Of a DNA stretch of 64,000 nucleotides, positions 13,201 to 24,745 are shown piece after piece (position 1 is the stretch's first letter; every line of letters starts with the position of its first letter). The notes under the pieces are model-generated. The model was not told where the DNA came from. It was given only the letters and a program-made list of their open reading frames with translations, and did not search any database. Source of the DNA: Melastoma dodecandrum. Taxonomy: Eukaryota; Streptophyta; Magnoliopsida; Myrtales; Melastomataceae. Position numbers and translations under genes: made by a program. The DNA lies in contig JARUPY010000290.1 of assembly GCA_029817715.1 (NCBI GenBank), positions 3,906,001-3,970,000 of the forward strand, given 5' to 3'.

Positions 13201-14177
13201 GCCTCTTCTTGCTGCATTGAGGCAATCTTAGCCTCGAGCTTTGTCTCGAAAGCGCTGGTCTGTTGTTGCTCGCCAAATAACTCGTCGACGATCGCTGCAT
13301 TACGGGTTCGTGGGCTTGGCAAGGCTGGTTCCACATGCGAAACTGAAGGGGTGGCAATCGGTTGAGAAATTCTGAATGCGAGAGGTGTGAAGGTTGTTTG
13401 AGGGTAGGGAGTTGGCCCGGTTGTTTGAGTGTGGGTGTGGGGAGTTGGCCCGTACGACATTGGGGGGTAGGGAGTTGGCCCACGGGATGTTGGTTGAGGG
13501 TAGTATGGAGGCAGATATGGCTGAGGCATGGGAAGGGAAAGGGATGGTGCATTCATGTATGGGTTAGATAAAGGTGCTACACTTGTGGAGGTAGCGGATC
13601 CGGGCATGACCGGATTATAGGGAGGTAGAGTGTTTGGTGAAGTGTTTAGGTTAGGCTGGAATGGGTATGTTGATGTTTGGGGTCCTGGCATGACAGGAGG
13701 AAGGTGGGGGTTTTGGGAGGTGGCAGGAGCAGGGGTGGCTGCTAGCTGTCGTTGGAGAAGCTCAGCCATCATCGTCTTCAAAGAAGAAAGATCGGCTGTG
13801 AGAAACTCCACCTTGTCTCCCAGTGAAGGAGGGCCGGCGCCTTCGGCCAGTATGTTTGAGGTGGAATTGAGGCGAGCTGCCCCCAGTAGAGCAGCTGACG
13901 ACATCACCGACGGCGCTGTTGACGCAACCAGCGGTGGGACGTACATCGGTGAGGTCCTCCCATCTGAGGGTTGCCCAGTAGTGAGGATAGTCTGGGGCAA
14001 CGACGGGAAGGCGAACATTGGGAAAGGTGAGGCAGCTTCCATTGCGGCCGAGAAGTCAATGGGGCCGGGCGACGGGACGGCAATGGTTACTCCGGCGGCC
14101 GGGGCCGTCTCTTCTTCCGCTGCCGGAGACAGGACTATGGGAGTCAGTGCTTGTCCTGCCGAAGCTTCGGCCATCAC
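10203..14177 (-). pseudogene. Element A gag-protease with two nonsense codons
   Basis: Three frames (13158-14177, 11334-13085, 10203-11270) lie in the same phase and together match the single gag-pro frame of element B. The breaks are a CAG-to-TAG type stop at 13158-13160, after the coiled, Arg/Glu-rich stretch RRMAKLEERLNAI, and a Lys-to-TAA stop at 11334-11336 just before the protease. Recognisable parts are a Pro/Ser-rich N-terminus, the retrotransposon gag domain (LAESALHWYYT, LLPREYMPYMIG), a modified zinc knuckle (CQYHSGAAGHDTKDC), an RG-rich tract, a retropepsin core and a G-patch-like segment (GYQPGQGLGIRGQG). The protease Asp-Gly-Gly-Ser lies next to the second stop. Confidence 0.9.
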
Positions 14178-14478
14178 TGCTCGGATGGCACGATATTTGG
14201 GGCGCTTCCGGTATGGAGCTATTGCTCAGTACCTTCGTTGAGGACAAAGGAAAATCCGATCAGCATCAAGTAGTGATGCCATGGATGCATGATATGTAGT
14301 GATGCATGATGCGTCTAATGTAGGGATCAGATTGTTCTCACACGAATTTAACCCCAAAAGAAACGAATTAGATAGAGACGAACAAGTTCAACATCTTCGT
14401 AAAAGTTAAAACACAATCAACTGAAATGAAAGATAGAATGGGTTCGCAGGCCCGATAGCTGCGTGACGACGCCGTCGA

Positions 14479-15631
14479 TCAGGTGCGATCCCACTGAGCG
14501 TGACGCTTCCTCCAGAAGCGCTGGGACTGAGCTGCGCGATCCTCCTCCTCGGGTTCTGGTGGAAGCTCGCAGATTTCCTCCGTGAGGGTCATCCATGTGC
14601 AGGAGATGTGCGCGATCACCCTCTGGAGTGCTGTCTTGATCACTTTGTCGTCGAGGCTGAGCGGTCGGAAGAGCTGCTGTGGAGGTGTTCTGGTCCTCGC
14701 AGTCAATCCCAGCTGGTGTCGGACTTGAAATGGCGCGTAGTAGAAAGTGCCTCCGAACCCCATGATTGGAATGAAGTATTCGTCCGTCGAGGAAATGATG
14801 GCATCATCCGTGTCGAAGCAGGGGGCTCTCTGATAGAAGTCAGCAGGCTCCAGAGAACGGAATAGAGCGTCGACTCCAACAAAGGTGCATATGGGAAGGC
14901 GGGCACGCCCCACGATGCGGGCCAGCAGTCCCGGTGTGTGCTCTCTTGTGAAGGCTTCTCCTGTGATCCCAAGATGTGTGTAGAACCACACCTGCAGTAG
15001 GGCTGGACAGAAGGTCATCCGGTGGTTGTGAACTCCTCGCCTGGCTTCACGCACAATGTTGGTGAGGCTGAAGTTGGTTTCTCCAATCAGGTTGGGCAGG
15101 AAAGGAGCGCCTTCCAAAATGGCTTTGGTGATGTAGGCGGCTCGCCTGTTGATTGTCTTCTCATTCTGCGGGTACAGTATCGTCCGATCCTTACCCTTCT
15201 CCCATGCGTGGGTTATACGGCGTTAGTTGCAGATCGATGATGCCATTGACGTTGATGTCTCATTGGGAATGGAACAGTCCGGGTACACTTGCTGACGGGA
15301 TTTGGAGAAGCCTCGCTATGTATTCCTTCGGCTTGTCGATCCGAGGCAATGGCAGTATTCCCGTGCGGTGGGGCATCTTAGCAAGGTTGATGTACTCTTC
15401 GTAGAGCGGTGCCAACTTCAAGTCCCCGAAGCGAAAGACGAAGGCGTCTGGATCCCAGCACCCCACCAGGTTCTACAGGAGAGCCCAATCCAACTCCAGG
15501 TGAATGAGGTGGAAGAGCCCCTTGAGCTTGGACTGCATGAACTCGAGCTCGGATGGCCTCAGCAGCGGCAACCACTGGTGGAGGTGATGGGCGTTAGGCA
15601 TGTCCTTCTGACGCAATGCGATGGGCTCCAT
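14479..15631 (-). pseudogene. Element A ORF1 (DUF7745-like), broken
   Basis: The start ATG is at 15631 and the end matches element B ORF1 (HAQWDR before the stop at 14479). Element B has an intact 391-residue version at 45679-46854. Breaks seen here: TAG at 15473-15475 (codon 53, probably from CAG), a stop at 15260-15262, a TAA near 15198, and a deletion of about 29 bp near 15185 that shifts the frame. The second half (14479-15117, 212 residues) is open. From memory the family resembles plant DUF7745 proteins, found as ORF1 in Tat elements; its role is not known. Confidence 0.75.
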
Positions 15632-16308
15632 GAAGTCTTTCTGCATAATAGGGTGTCAATCCAGGATGATAACACTCCAATCCCTAACCCTAGTATGGTA
15701 TGATTCAGCACGCAATTCGCGCAATCGTGTTCAAGTAAAAATAAAATGTATGGTATTACAAGAAAAATCGTGAATTGAAATGCATTCACTCGATCATGAA
15801 TATGTATGAATGTATTAAAGCGGTAAAAAGAGTTAGGGAAGGGAGAAAAGGAATTTGGAACCCCCCGTGACCAACCCAAACCGCTGTAAAATGAACAGAG
15901 TTAGTGCCACGGTTTATCGCATACAACACATACCTTAACCTGTCCCTACACGAGTAGCAGTCACTTAGTAACAAGCAAATGCACGTGCGGCGTCTGGTAC
16001 CTGTAGTGGGCAAGCAATTCTAGACTCGGTTGAAGGTTTCTAAGACCTCCATCGGACTAAGGGAGGCGGGTCCCGGTCCATAGCCTACAAGCCGCAGGAA
16101 GCAGCGAGGCCGTGCCTTTCGGTGACCCCCTAAAGATCCTAGTCCCGGGTATAGGGACTTACCTATGTATGCCTAATGAAGCGGTAAACAAACACAGGTA
16201 GGAGATCATACAAAGGGCACCGAGCCAATCAATTACATGCGAAAACAGACAACTCCCCTCCGCATGTGGTTTGTAAAAGGTTTTCGGTAGGAATCCACAT
16301 GCGGAGTC
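15632..16308 (-). other. Untranslated leader of element A
   Basis: This stretch lies between the primer-binding site and the ORF1 start and has no coding region. It is related to the leader of element B (45023-45678), including the block with a GGGGGTCACCGAAAGG-like motif (about 16120 here, 45212 in B). Confidence 0.6.
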
Positions 16309-16326
16309 TCCCCAGCGGAGTCGCCA
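16309..16326 (-). other. Primer-binding site of element A
   Basis: The minus strand reads TGGCGACTCCGCTGGGGA, seven bases after the LTR end. It begins with TGG, as expected for pairing with a tRNA CCA end. The identical 18-mer with the same seven-base spacer is at 45005-45022 in element B. I have not assigned the tRNA; an arginine tRNA has been described for Ogre elements, but I could not verify a match. Confidence 0.8.
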
Positions 16327-16333
16327 TCCGGGA

Positions 16334-19300
16334 TGTACGCGCGCCCTCCGGCCTAGCACGCGCGCTGCGGCTCCGGCGACACGAGGATCCGGGCCCGCTC
16401 CCCCGAGGCCCAGTCCGGTCGACGTTCCGGCTCGAACGCCGGACGCTGCGGAAAGGGGACCCGGGTCGAATCCTCCCTTGGTTCCCGAACGGATCTGCGG
16501 GGCGTTTCGCCGACCGTCTCCAGTCCTTGAAGGCGACGGGCGAAAGTCTGCGTTAAGACCTCGCTTGGGAAATTCCGGGAGGATCCAGGGAGCGGCTCGG
16601 TTTGCCGTCACCTCATCCTAAATGGCTCCGAAAAAAGGGGTGGGGTTTAGTTTTAACTTTGGAAAACTTGTTCGGAGTCGCCACCGACTTATTAAAAAAT
16701 GGTGTGATTTTAAGTCGGAAAAATCAGAGTCTGGGTTCGGGGATTCCTATTTACTAACCTTTATATTCTAAACATACGAAAAGGGTGGCGATTTGTCCAA
16801 AAAAGGTTTAACTTTTGATTGACGGGTATTGGGCCCGATCCGGGAGTAGGCCGGACTCTTATCGACGTTTTAACGGGCGTTGGACCCGAATTTAGGTTTG
16901 TTTGATTAAAACCAAGCATGCGACGTAAAACCTAAAGCCTAAGCATACGCGCAATCACAAGCAATTATTTAGATCAAAAGAGCGGGGAAGGGCGGTGATT
17001 GCGGGCCTATACACTTGGGCCCGCAATCCGTTACAAGTGGGCTGAAAATGAAATTCGGGGAAGCCCGCACCTCCCCTTTGTACCTTTGTTTGAAGGATGG
17101 GGCCGCTTTGTCTTCGAGCCCGCGGTTTTTAGGCCGGGGTAGATCCACGCGGTTTGATACACGCGCCTTCGTGAAATCTTCGAAATTTTGGATTTTGATC
17201 TTCCGAAGTTGCATGCTCAGTGTACATGCAAAGAAAAATAAAGAAGTGGTCAGAAAGTCCTAATTTAAATCGAAATGAATAATTAGGACTTAATGAAATA
17301 AGAGCGATACTTACGGGGCGTTGTGAGCCCGTTGATGTCGATCGTCCGCGTCGTCGGAGGATGCATTCCTTGGTAGTAGTTCCTCGGTGTTTACATGCAA
17401 AGTAGAGGAACAGACGAATGTCATTAATATCGATTAATTTTAATGAAAATCAATTGAATTGAAATTGTAAGACATGTCTTACCGTTTTGATCGGAGTACG
17501 TATTCGGTGTGAATCGTTGATGATATCCGCCGAGAAATTTCCTCGTGTTTTCCATACAAAACAAAGGAAGATGGACAGCTAGTAAAATTCATGACATACT
17601 AATTTGATTTAAGGAAATAAAATCATGCTAACTCCAAGAAGATTTTGAAATTTTTGACAAATAAAGAACACAATAAGATAAGAAAATTTTGTCGCATTCA
17701 ACTAAGATCCTAACCAAATTATCTAACAATTGTTGAAAATTCGTCAAACATCTGACGTTCGCATTCACTTAAAGAAAGAAACAAATAAGTAAAAATGAAT
17801 TTCTATCCCTGTTGCTTTCCCCCCCCCCCCAAATATATTACGCCCAGACTAATACGGTCATTGACATTTTAAAAAAAATCAGCTTTGGGAAAGGATTCGT
17901 TACCACCGAGGTCAGAAGGCTCAGAAGTTAACGGCTTGCACCGGGAGCGACGTCCATGTCTGCAGATCCGGGAATCGACTTGCCGCTGCGGTTCGAGCTG
18001 GGAGGACCGCAGATCTGGGGCGCATGAGGTGACGCCTCGGGCGAATCGAAAGGGGATGGGTTACCGCTCCACAGTGCCGGATCTGACTTGGGATCTAGGA
18101 GACTTTCGGCCGTCGCTGAATCGAGGACGCCGGGAGGAGTTTCTGCTCGCCGCCGGTTTCGTGGGGCGCCGAGAGGTGGGTTCGCCGCTGCGCTGCCGTT
18201 GAGGGCACCGGGAAGGTTTCGCTGCCGCCGGGTCCAGGGGGGAGCAGGGACGCCGGGGAGGACGTCAAGGACAGGTCTGGCCGTGGAGTCTCCGGGAGTT
18301 CCACCGTGGGTCTGTCGCCCGAGGAGAGCGTGGGTCGCCGTGAGTGCAAGGGGGCCTGAGGACGTCGAAGAGGGGGGGGGGGACCGCTGTTGTGAGGGCT
18401 GGAAACGCCGGTGGAAGTGGGGGCTGCCACCGTGAGCTCCGGGGACGCCAAGGGAGAGGTCGCCCTGCCGCTGCCGACCGTGGGTTGCTACCGTGAGTCG
18501 GGTCTGGAAGCACCGCCGGGGAGGCTCCTGTGCGGCATCACCGACACCAAAGGGAAGGATGCCGAGGACGGCCGAGTTGTGGGTCGCCAGGGGAGAGAGG
18601 AGCCCCGTTGTTCCCCAGATCTGAGGTGGGTGTGTAGACACCAGCTGGGGACCTCCGCTGCTACAAGTTCTCGAGATCCCGGGGAGAGATGGGCCGCCGT
18701 GGTTGTTGCGCACGCCGGGGGCGTCGACGAGTGGAGGCGCCAGGTTGTGGGTTAGCTGCCGTCGAGTCGTGAGTCGCCGGAGGGTCTGGGAAGTGGAGGT
18801 CCGTGGCTGGTCTGGGCTCCGTGTCTACCGCTGCTGCATCTGGAACACCCGCGGCCGCTGTTTTGGCCTCAAGTCTTCCGACCGACTCCGAAGCCAGGTG
18901 AGGATGGTCTTGTCTCTCCAGGACGGTGGCTTCACGGTGAGGTAACCGGCTGTCTTCGGGTGTTTTGCTTTAGGGAACTGACTCACTGCTTTGGAGGAGC
19001 AGTTCGCTGCTGTGGGCGTGACCGGGAAGAACGGAGGTAAAGAGGGAAGCTGTGATGGGGAGGTTGAGGATCGCCGTCTTTGGGAGCGTATACCTGTACA
19101 GGAACAGGGGCAAATCAAAGCAAACAGAAGGCTCCGGTTCTACACAGAGAGGCGGAGAGTGGGAGCTAGTTGGTTTATCTAGAGAGCGAGTTAGTTTCCG
19201 TCCTTGCTGCAAGAAGGACGTCCATCATCACAGGCCGCGTCCGTTGGTGATGTTGGAGTTGTCGTCGGAAGTTCATGTCGCTGCCGCCGTGTCCACAGGA

Positions 19301-20718
19301 ACCAAAGTCCACCGCGTCTGGAGGTAAGACATGCCTTTCCTCGTTTTTGTTGGATATTTGGTCTGGGTTGGTCGCTGGAGAGCTTCCACCGGGTCGATCC
19401 TTACTTACCTTGGTTAGGATTTGTTGAAGACGGCTGATATCTTCGGCGGTGAAAACGGCTCCGGCAAGGTTGATCCAAGAAGGGGAAGGGATCAAGTGGG
19501 TACTCTCCGCCAGCTCCCAGATCAGTCCCCCGCCCCCTGGAAGAGGTAACAAGCCCCCTTTTATCGTTTTCCTTCCCTTCTCATCTGATCGCCCCTGGCA
19601 CTTGCTTCAAGGGGCGAGGCCATTGATGATCCTAGGAGGGATCATTGCGGCTAGGCAGGGCTATCCCTGATTTCAATCGACTTTCCCATCTTGTATCTCC
19701 TTCTACCTTGTGTCTGACGTCCCTCCTTTCGGCTGGTGCAGGGCTCAGGTGGTGGGACGGCATACAAGTGGGGATCAAGTGGGATGGAGTGACAAGACTG
19801 TTGCTTTGAGTCCCTTGTGTGCGGGTGGGATGGCGGGTGTAAGGAGGTGACGACTTCTGCTCTGTCTTCTCCGTCTGACTTCTTCCCTTTCTTCTCTGCA
19901 GGTAGGTGTCAGGCAGAGGTGGGAGGCTGCAATCGTCCGGGACTTGTAGGTGGGCTTGATTTCCCTCCTTTTGCTTGGGCTTTTGATTTTGGTCAGCCTT
20001 TTTGCTCGGCCTCTTGGTTTTGTGGGTTTTCTTTGGGTTGGGCTGTCTTTGTTCAGTCTTGGGTTGTTGTTGCTGTAGAAATGTATTCGGCCCTTGGATT
20101 GTAGTCTTCAGATGTTCACTGAAGTAGGGATCTTTAGATGATTTTCTCAGCAGCAGTGAGCATAAAGCTGGAGGAGAGCGTCCGCTTCAGGAAATTTGGA
20201 CTTGGTTGGCTTCAAGAGGGCATCACCGGCTGATTTCGACTCGGGTGAGGCTGTTGGTTGCACGTGACTGTTGTGGCCTTTGCAACTGCTGTAGCTGCTG
20301 TATTGCTGTTGTTGGGACTGCCACAATGGTGGTTGATTTGAAGGCCGTTGATGTTGTTTGATCTGCTGCGGTTGCATCATTTGTCCAGATTCCATTGCTT
20401 TGCATCTGATGTACACACTGCTGCCTCCTTGGGTTGCTGATGGAAGCTGAGACAATACTACTGGAAGTCACGGACATAGAAGCGGGTTTCTCCTTTGGTT
20501 TTGATTTTTACTGACCGTCACTATTTGATGGGTTTGGTGATGACTTATTATTACTTTTGTCTGTCCGAATTTGAACCTCGAGTTGTATTCGGGCTTTGGC
20601 CACAAATGTTGAAATTTGAATTGTGTTTGGACTTTGGGCAAGATAATATTGAGTTGTGTTAGGGCTTTGGCCATTTCAAGAGAAATGAATGTTAGGTTTG
20701 TTAATTTGAGGTATTACA
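16334..20718 (-). repeat. Element A 5' LTR, 4385 bp
   Basis: In element orientation it runs from 20718 (TGTAATACC) to 16334 (GCGCGTACA), the usual TG...CA ends. At 4.4 kb it is unusually long even for plant gypsy elements. The 16334-17300 part is shared with the solo LTR (31675-32560) and with the end of the element B LTRs. The remainder is not recognisably shared. It contains C- and G-rich stretches (about 17819-17830, 18370-18382). Confidence 0.95.
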
Positions 20719-22240
20719 ATATATTTTTATATATAATTTTTATAATCTTTATTTTCTATTTATATAAATTACTTTTATTTTAAGTTTGTAAATATTTCTT
20801 ATTTATATTTAGCAATTTTGCGCACGGTTATATGGTTGCTGATAAGTCTCTTTTTACAAATATCCGAACCCGCCATCCCCTTGTACTTGCCCTCTTTGCG
20901 AGGCCTTGACCAGTTCGCTTGAGGTTTTTTAAGATTAATTGGAGTAATGATTGAGGTATTTTTAGATTGATTGGAGTCATGTCGGAGGTTTTTTTTGGAT
21001 TGATTAGAGCAATGTTTTTTTTAATTAATTAAAGTAATACGGTGGATTTAATATAGAAGTATCCCGTAAGGACATGGAATCGGTATCGGAACTGACGAGT
21101 CGGTTCTTGGGTGGTTCTTTAAGCCACGGAGTAGATTTTAAATTCTAAAAATAAGAAACCGACCATTACGACGGAACCAAACCAGCCTCACTTTTAAAAT
21201 TTTAGTACTATTAAACAAAATAGATTTTTGTTAGCAGAATTCTTCATAAATTCAAGTCATCCAAAAAAATAATAAGAACTTTCCTCCTCGGCTCGTCTGA
21301 CTTCATCGTCTCCGCAGTTTTTTTCGTCCAACGGACGTCCACTATTTGGGGTTTACACCTCGGGACTTGATCCGACTATACGATGCTTTGCTACGGTGAG
21401 TGGGTTCCCATCAGCAATGACTGCATACGAAATGTTTCGAACACGAGATCTCTTTAAGCATATCCAAGTTCATGTCGGCGTCTCCGCAGCCATTGCCTCT
21501 CGCGAGTCGCGATGCCTTCAATCGGATCCTCCCAACGGCGGTGCGGCTGGAGGTCCGGAGGAGCCCTTGGCCTTCACGAAAATTTCCGAGTTCCTGGACC
21601 AGCTGGCCAAGAGCCGAGTCCCTTCGAGTACGTTCGTGGAAAATTATAATCAATGTCGACTTAGGACTTTCGGACAGCCCCGGGCTCCACTCTCCCCGGC
21701 GGCCGCCGACACCAAGGTTTGGTGGCTGGAACTTGAACCCAAGCCGAGACTGAGTTGAAGCTAAAAAAGCGGGGTTTAAGCCCAAAACAAAGTGGATAGC
21801 TCAAATCAACTGCTAATCCCCCGTTCACAACAGCCCACCCACCAAACCTACCTGACCTACGACAAATCTTTAATTTATGTAAGAGTTGACAGAGAGAGAG
21901 AGAGGTAAAGAGTCCTTTCCAAAACTCAATCAGGCCCTGTCTTTGACTTTTCCCCTCCCTCCCCCGCTGAACACGTTCTTGAATTTTGTTTGTTTCTTTT
22001 GGACCCCTCCTTTTTCCATTCCTCCATCATCCTTTGCTTAAACAAGCATTTGACTAATCAAACACCACACTGCTTTCCCTGTAATCACGACGCCGTCTCT
22101 CTCTCTCCCCGCGTCGTGTGTTTGTGGCGGGCGGCTGACCATTTCTCCTCATTTTTCATCCCTGTCAAGTATTCTTATCTTCCTCCTCCCTCATTCATTC
22201 CTCTGCTAATTGTCGTTGTTGTTGTTGTTCTTCCTCTGCT
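20719..22240. other. Intergenic region upstream of the lectin receptor kinase
   Basis: The left part (20719-21290) is AT-rich. From 21290 the sequence becomes mixed and contains a short open frame (21396-21758, +) with no family I recognise. A GA microsatellite lies at about 21893-21906, and CT-rich tracts precede the kinase ATG, as expected for a plant promoter and 5' leader. I see no RNA gene. Confidence 0.5.
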
Positions 22241-24745
22241 ATGGGAAATCCCTTCAGTCCTAGTTGTCAAAATCATTACTTTGTCCCAACCCTCATCTTT
22301 ATCCTCTGTTTCCGCCTCTCCCCTTCCGCATCCGCCACCGACACCATCTCCGGCAACCAGACCCTCTCCGGCGACCAGACCCTCCTCTCCTCCGGTGGGA
22401 ACTTCGTCCTCGGTTACTTCCGCCCCGGCAGCTCCTCCTACTACTACATCGGCATCTGGTACCAGCAGGTCTCCTCCAAGACCATCGTCTGGGTCGCGAA
22501 CAGGGACAACCCCGTTGTCGACAAGAACGCAACCCGGCTCAGGATCCTCGATGGGAACCTCGTCCTCACCAACGATTCCAAATCCCCCGCCTGGTCGACC
22601 AACCTGACCGGCTCCTCCGGGGAGGTTGTCGCTGTCCTTGGGGACGATGGCAACCTTGTAATCAAATCAGGGTCGAATTCGTCGTCCGCCGAGGCTCCCC
22701 TGTGGCAGAGCTTTGACTACCCTGCACACACGTGGCTCCCGGGGGCAAAGCTCGGGATCAACAAGAGGACGAACAAGACCACTCTCCTGACGTCCTGGAA
22801 GAACTCCGACGACCCCGCGGTGGGTCTGTTCTCCCTCCAGCTCCAGCCCTCGAGCGAGTACTTCATATTCTGGAATATGTCGGATCATTACTGGACTAGT
22901 GGGACTTGGGATAACCAGTCGAGGATCTTCTCCCTAGTACCTGAGATGAGATTGAATTACATCTACGATTTCAGCTACGTCGACAACGAGAACGAGAGCT
23001 ACTTCACTTATTCAGTGTATAAGTCAGCGAATACGATCTCCAGGTTCGTCATGGATCTCTCCGGGCAGATCAAGCAGTTGTCGTGGCTCTCGACGCAGCA
23101 ATGGAATCTGTTTTGGTCTCAACCACGGCAGCAGTGCGAGGTATACCGTCTTTGCGGGCCTTATGGTGTTTGTAGTGAGAGTACCGATAATTTCTGCAGT
23201 TGCTTGCCCGGCTTTTCGATGGCCTCCCCAAATGACTGGAATCTGAGCGACTGGTCCGCGGGTTGTGCTCGGAAAACTGGTTTGAACTGTGGAGTGAATG
23301 CCACTACCAACAAGGAGAAAGATCGGTTCTTTCCCATGTCCAGTGTGAAATTTCCGGACAGTCAGCAATCAACATCTGTGGGAAGTTCTTCAGAGTGTGA
23401 GAACTACTGTTCGAGCAATTGCTCGTGTACTGGTTACACATTCCAGGATGGCTCATGTTTAACTTGGGGCGGGGATCTATTCAATCTGCAGCAGCTCTCC
23501 ACAAGTGATCAATCGGGGAAGAACTTCTATCTTCGGCTAGCGGCTTCTGATGTTCCGAATCCTAGCAGCAAGCCAAATGTCGCTGCTATTGTTGGTGGAT
23601 CTGTTGCAGGTGTGATAGCTCTAGTGGGGATTGCGCTTTTGGGACTTTGGGCATGGAAGCGAAGGTCAACGAGAACAAAAACCGTGGAGGGGACATTGAT
23701 AGCATTTGCGTACAGGGATGTGCAGGCAGCAACAAAGAATTTCTCTGAGAAGTTGGGAGGGGGAGGTTTCGGCTCAGTGTTCAAAGGGACGTTACCGGAC
23801 TCGTCCGAAATAGCGGTCAAGAAATTGGAGAGTATTAGCCAGGGGGAGAAACAATTCCGGACAGAAGTGAGCACGATCGGGATGATACAGCATGTGAATC
23901 TGGTCCGGTTACGGGGATTCTGCTCGGAAGGCGATAAAAAGCTGTTGGTCTATGACTACATGCCAAACGGGTCATTGAATGCTCATCTCTTCAATGGGAA
24001 GGACTCCAACATCCTTGATTGGAAGACTAGATATCAGATCGCTCTAGGGACGGCTCGAGGATTGACATACCTGCACGAGAAGTGCAGGGACTGTATCATC
24101 CATTGCGATATTAAACCCGAGAACATCCTTCTGGATGCTGAGTTTGTCCCGAAGGTGGCAGATTTCGGCTTAGCCAAGCTCATGGGGAGGGAATTCAGCC
24201 GCGTGCTGACGACGATGCGGGGCACGAGGGGATATTTGGCACCGGAATGGATCTCAGGGGTCGCCATCACCGCAAAAGCCGATGTCTACAGCTACGGCAT
24301 GATGCTGTTCGAGATTGTGTCCGGGAGGAGGAACTCCGAGCCAGATGGGCATAGCAAAATTAAATTCTTCCCTACATGGGCAGCTAGCAAGTTGGTCGAA
24401 GGGGGTGATCTGCTCGATCTCCTGGATCCATCGCTGGGTAGTGAAGCTGACCTTGACGAGCTCAGTAAAATATGCCGAGTAGCCTGCTGGTGCATACAGG
24501 ACGAAGAGGTCCACAGGCCAACGATGGGTCAGGTGGTTCAGATCCTAGAAGGGGTACTTGAGGTGAACATGCCTCCCATCCCAAGGGCGTTGCAGCTGTA
24601 CGCTGACAACCAAGAGCAAATCGTGTTCTTCACGGAATCATCCTCGAGCCAGAGCTCACAGACAAGAAGCAATAACAGTGCGTCGACCGTTGCATCCAAG
24701 AACCAAAACGCTGTTTCGCAAAACTCCGCTCCTTCACAAGAATGA
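22241..24745 (+). CDS. G-type lectin S-receptor-like serine/threonine-protein kinase (At2g19130-like)
   Basis: The 834-residue single-exon protein has the full receptor-kinase order. A signal peptide spans about 1-32. The B-lectin domain spans about 35-160 (GIWYQQ, VWVANRDNP, LWQSFDYP). An S-locus glycoprotein/EGF-like cysteine region follows (about 200-350: CGPYGVCS, FCSCLPGF), then a PAN-like Cys cluster (about 360-435), a transmembrane helix (about 447-473) and the kinase (about 503-775). Kinase motifs are the glycine loop GGGGFGSVF, Lys527 in AVKK, HCDIKPEN with Asp623, DFG at 641-643 and GTRGYLAPEW. HCD instead of HRD is usual in this non-RD-like group. The Ser/Gln-rich tail has no known motif. 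Being intronless fits the At2g19130 subgroup. It should sit in the plasma membrane and sense an extracellular ligand; the ligand is unknown. Confidence 0.95.
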   Translation: MGNPFSPSCQNHYFVPTLIFILCFRLSPSASATDTISGNQTLSGDQTLLSSGGNFVLGYFRPGSSSYYYIGIWYQQVSSKTIVWVANRDNPVVDKNATRLRILDGNLVLTNDSKSPAWSTNLTGSSGEVVAVLGDDGNLVIKSGSNSSSAEAPLWQSFDYPAHTWLPGAKLGINKRTNKTTLLTSWKNSDDPAVGLFSLQLQPSSEYFIFWNMSDHYWTSGTWDNQSRIFSLVPEMRLNYIYDFSYVDNENESYFTYSVYKSANTISRFVMDLSGQIKQLSWLSTQQWNLFWSQPRQQCEVYRLCGPYGVCSESTDNFCSCLPGFSMASPNDWNLSDWSAGCARKTGLNCGVNATTNKEKDRFFPMSSVKFPDSQQSTSVGSSSECENYCSSNCSCTGYTFQDGSCLTWGGDLFNLQQLSTSDQSGKNFYLRLAASDVPNPSSKPNVAAIVGGSVAGVIALVGIALLGLWAWKRRSTRTKTVEGTLIAFAYRDVQAATKNFSEKLGGGGFGSVFKGTLPDSSEIAVKKLESISQGEKQFRTEVSTIGMIQHVNLVRLRGFCSEGDKKLLVYDYMPNGSLNAHLFNGKDSNILDWKTRYQIALGTARGLTYLHEKCRDCIIHCDIKPENILLDAEFVPKVADFGLAKLMGREFSRVLTTMRGTRGYLAPEWISGVAITAKADVYSYGMMLFEIVSGRRNSEPDGHSKIKFFPTWAASKLVEGGDLLDLLDPSLGSEADLDELSKICRVACWCIQDEEVHRPTMGQVVQILEGVLEVNMPPIPRALQLYADNQEQIVFFTESSSSQSSQTRSNNSASTVASKNQNAVSQNSAPSQE

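Larger units (their letters stand above)
1..20718 (-). mobile_element. Element A: Tat/Ogre-type Ty3/gypsy LTR retrotransposon, degenerate, left end outside window
   Basis: Two long direct repeats (1-4224 and 16334-20718) bracket, read on the minus strand, a primer-binding site, an ORF1, gag-pro, a short intron, pol (RT, RNase H, second RNase H, integrase) and a polypurine tract. This order, the ORF1 before gag, the Asp-Gly-Gly-Ser protease and the doubled RNase H are known traits of the Tat/Ogre branch. Window base 1 matches base 16482 of the right LTR, so 148 bp of the left LTR lie outside the window. The five bases after the right LTR are atata; the matching target duplication cannot be seen. 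Every coding region carries stops or frameshifts, so this copy is not autonomous. Confidence 0.93.

Noticed and set aside
17928..18713. Long open frame (261 codons) in the 5' LTR of element A
   Set aside because: It is Pro/Gly/Arg-rich, overlaps other open frames on both strands in GC-rich DNA, is broken in the other LTR copy and has no domain.
21396..21758. 120-codon plus-strand frame upstream of the receptor kinase
   Set aside because: An equally long frame overlaps it on the other strand, no domain is recognisable and no splice context was found.
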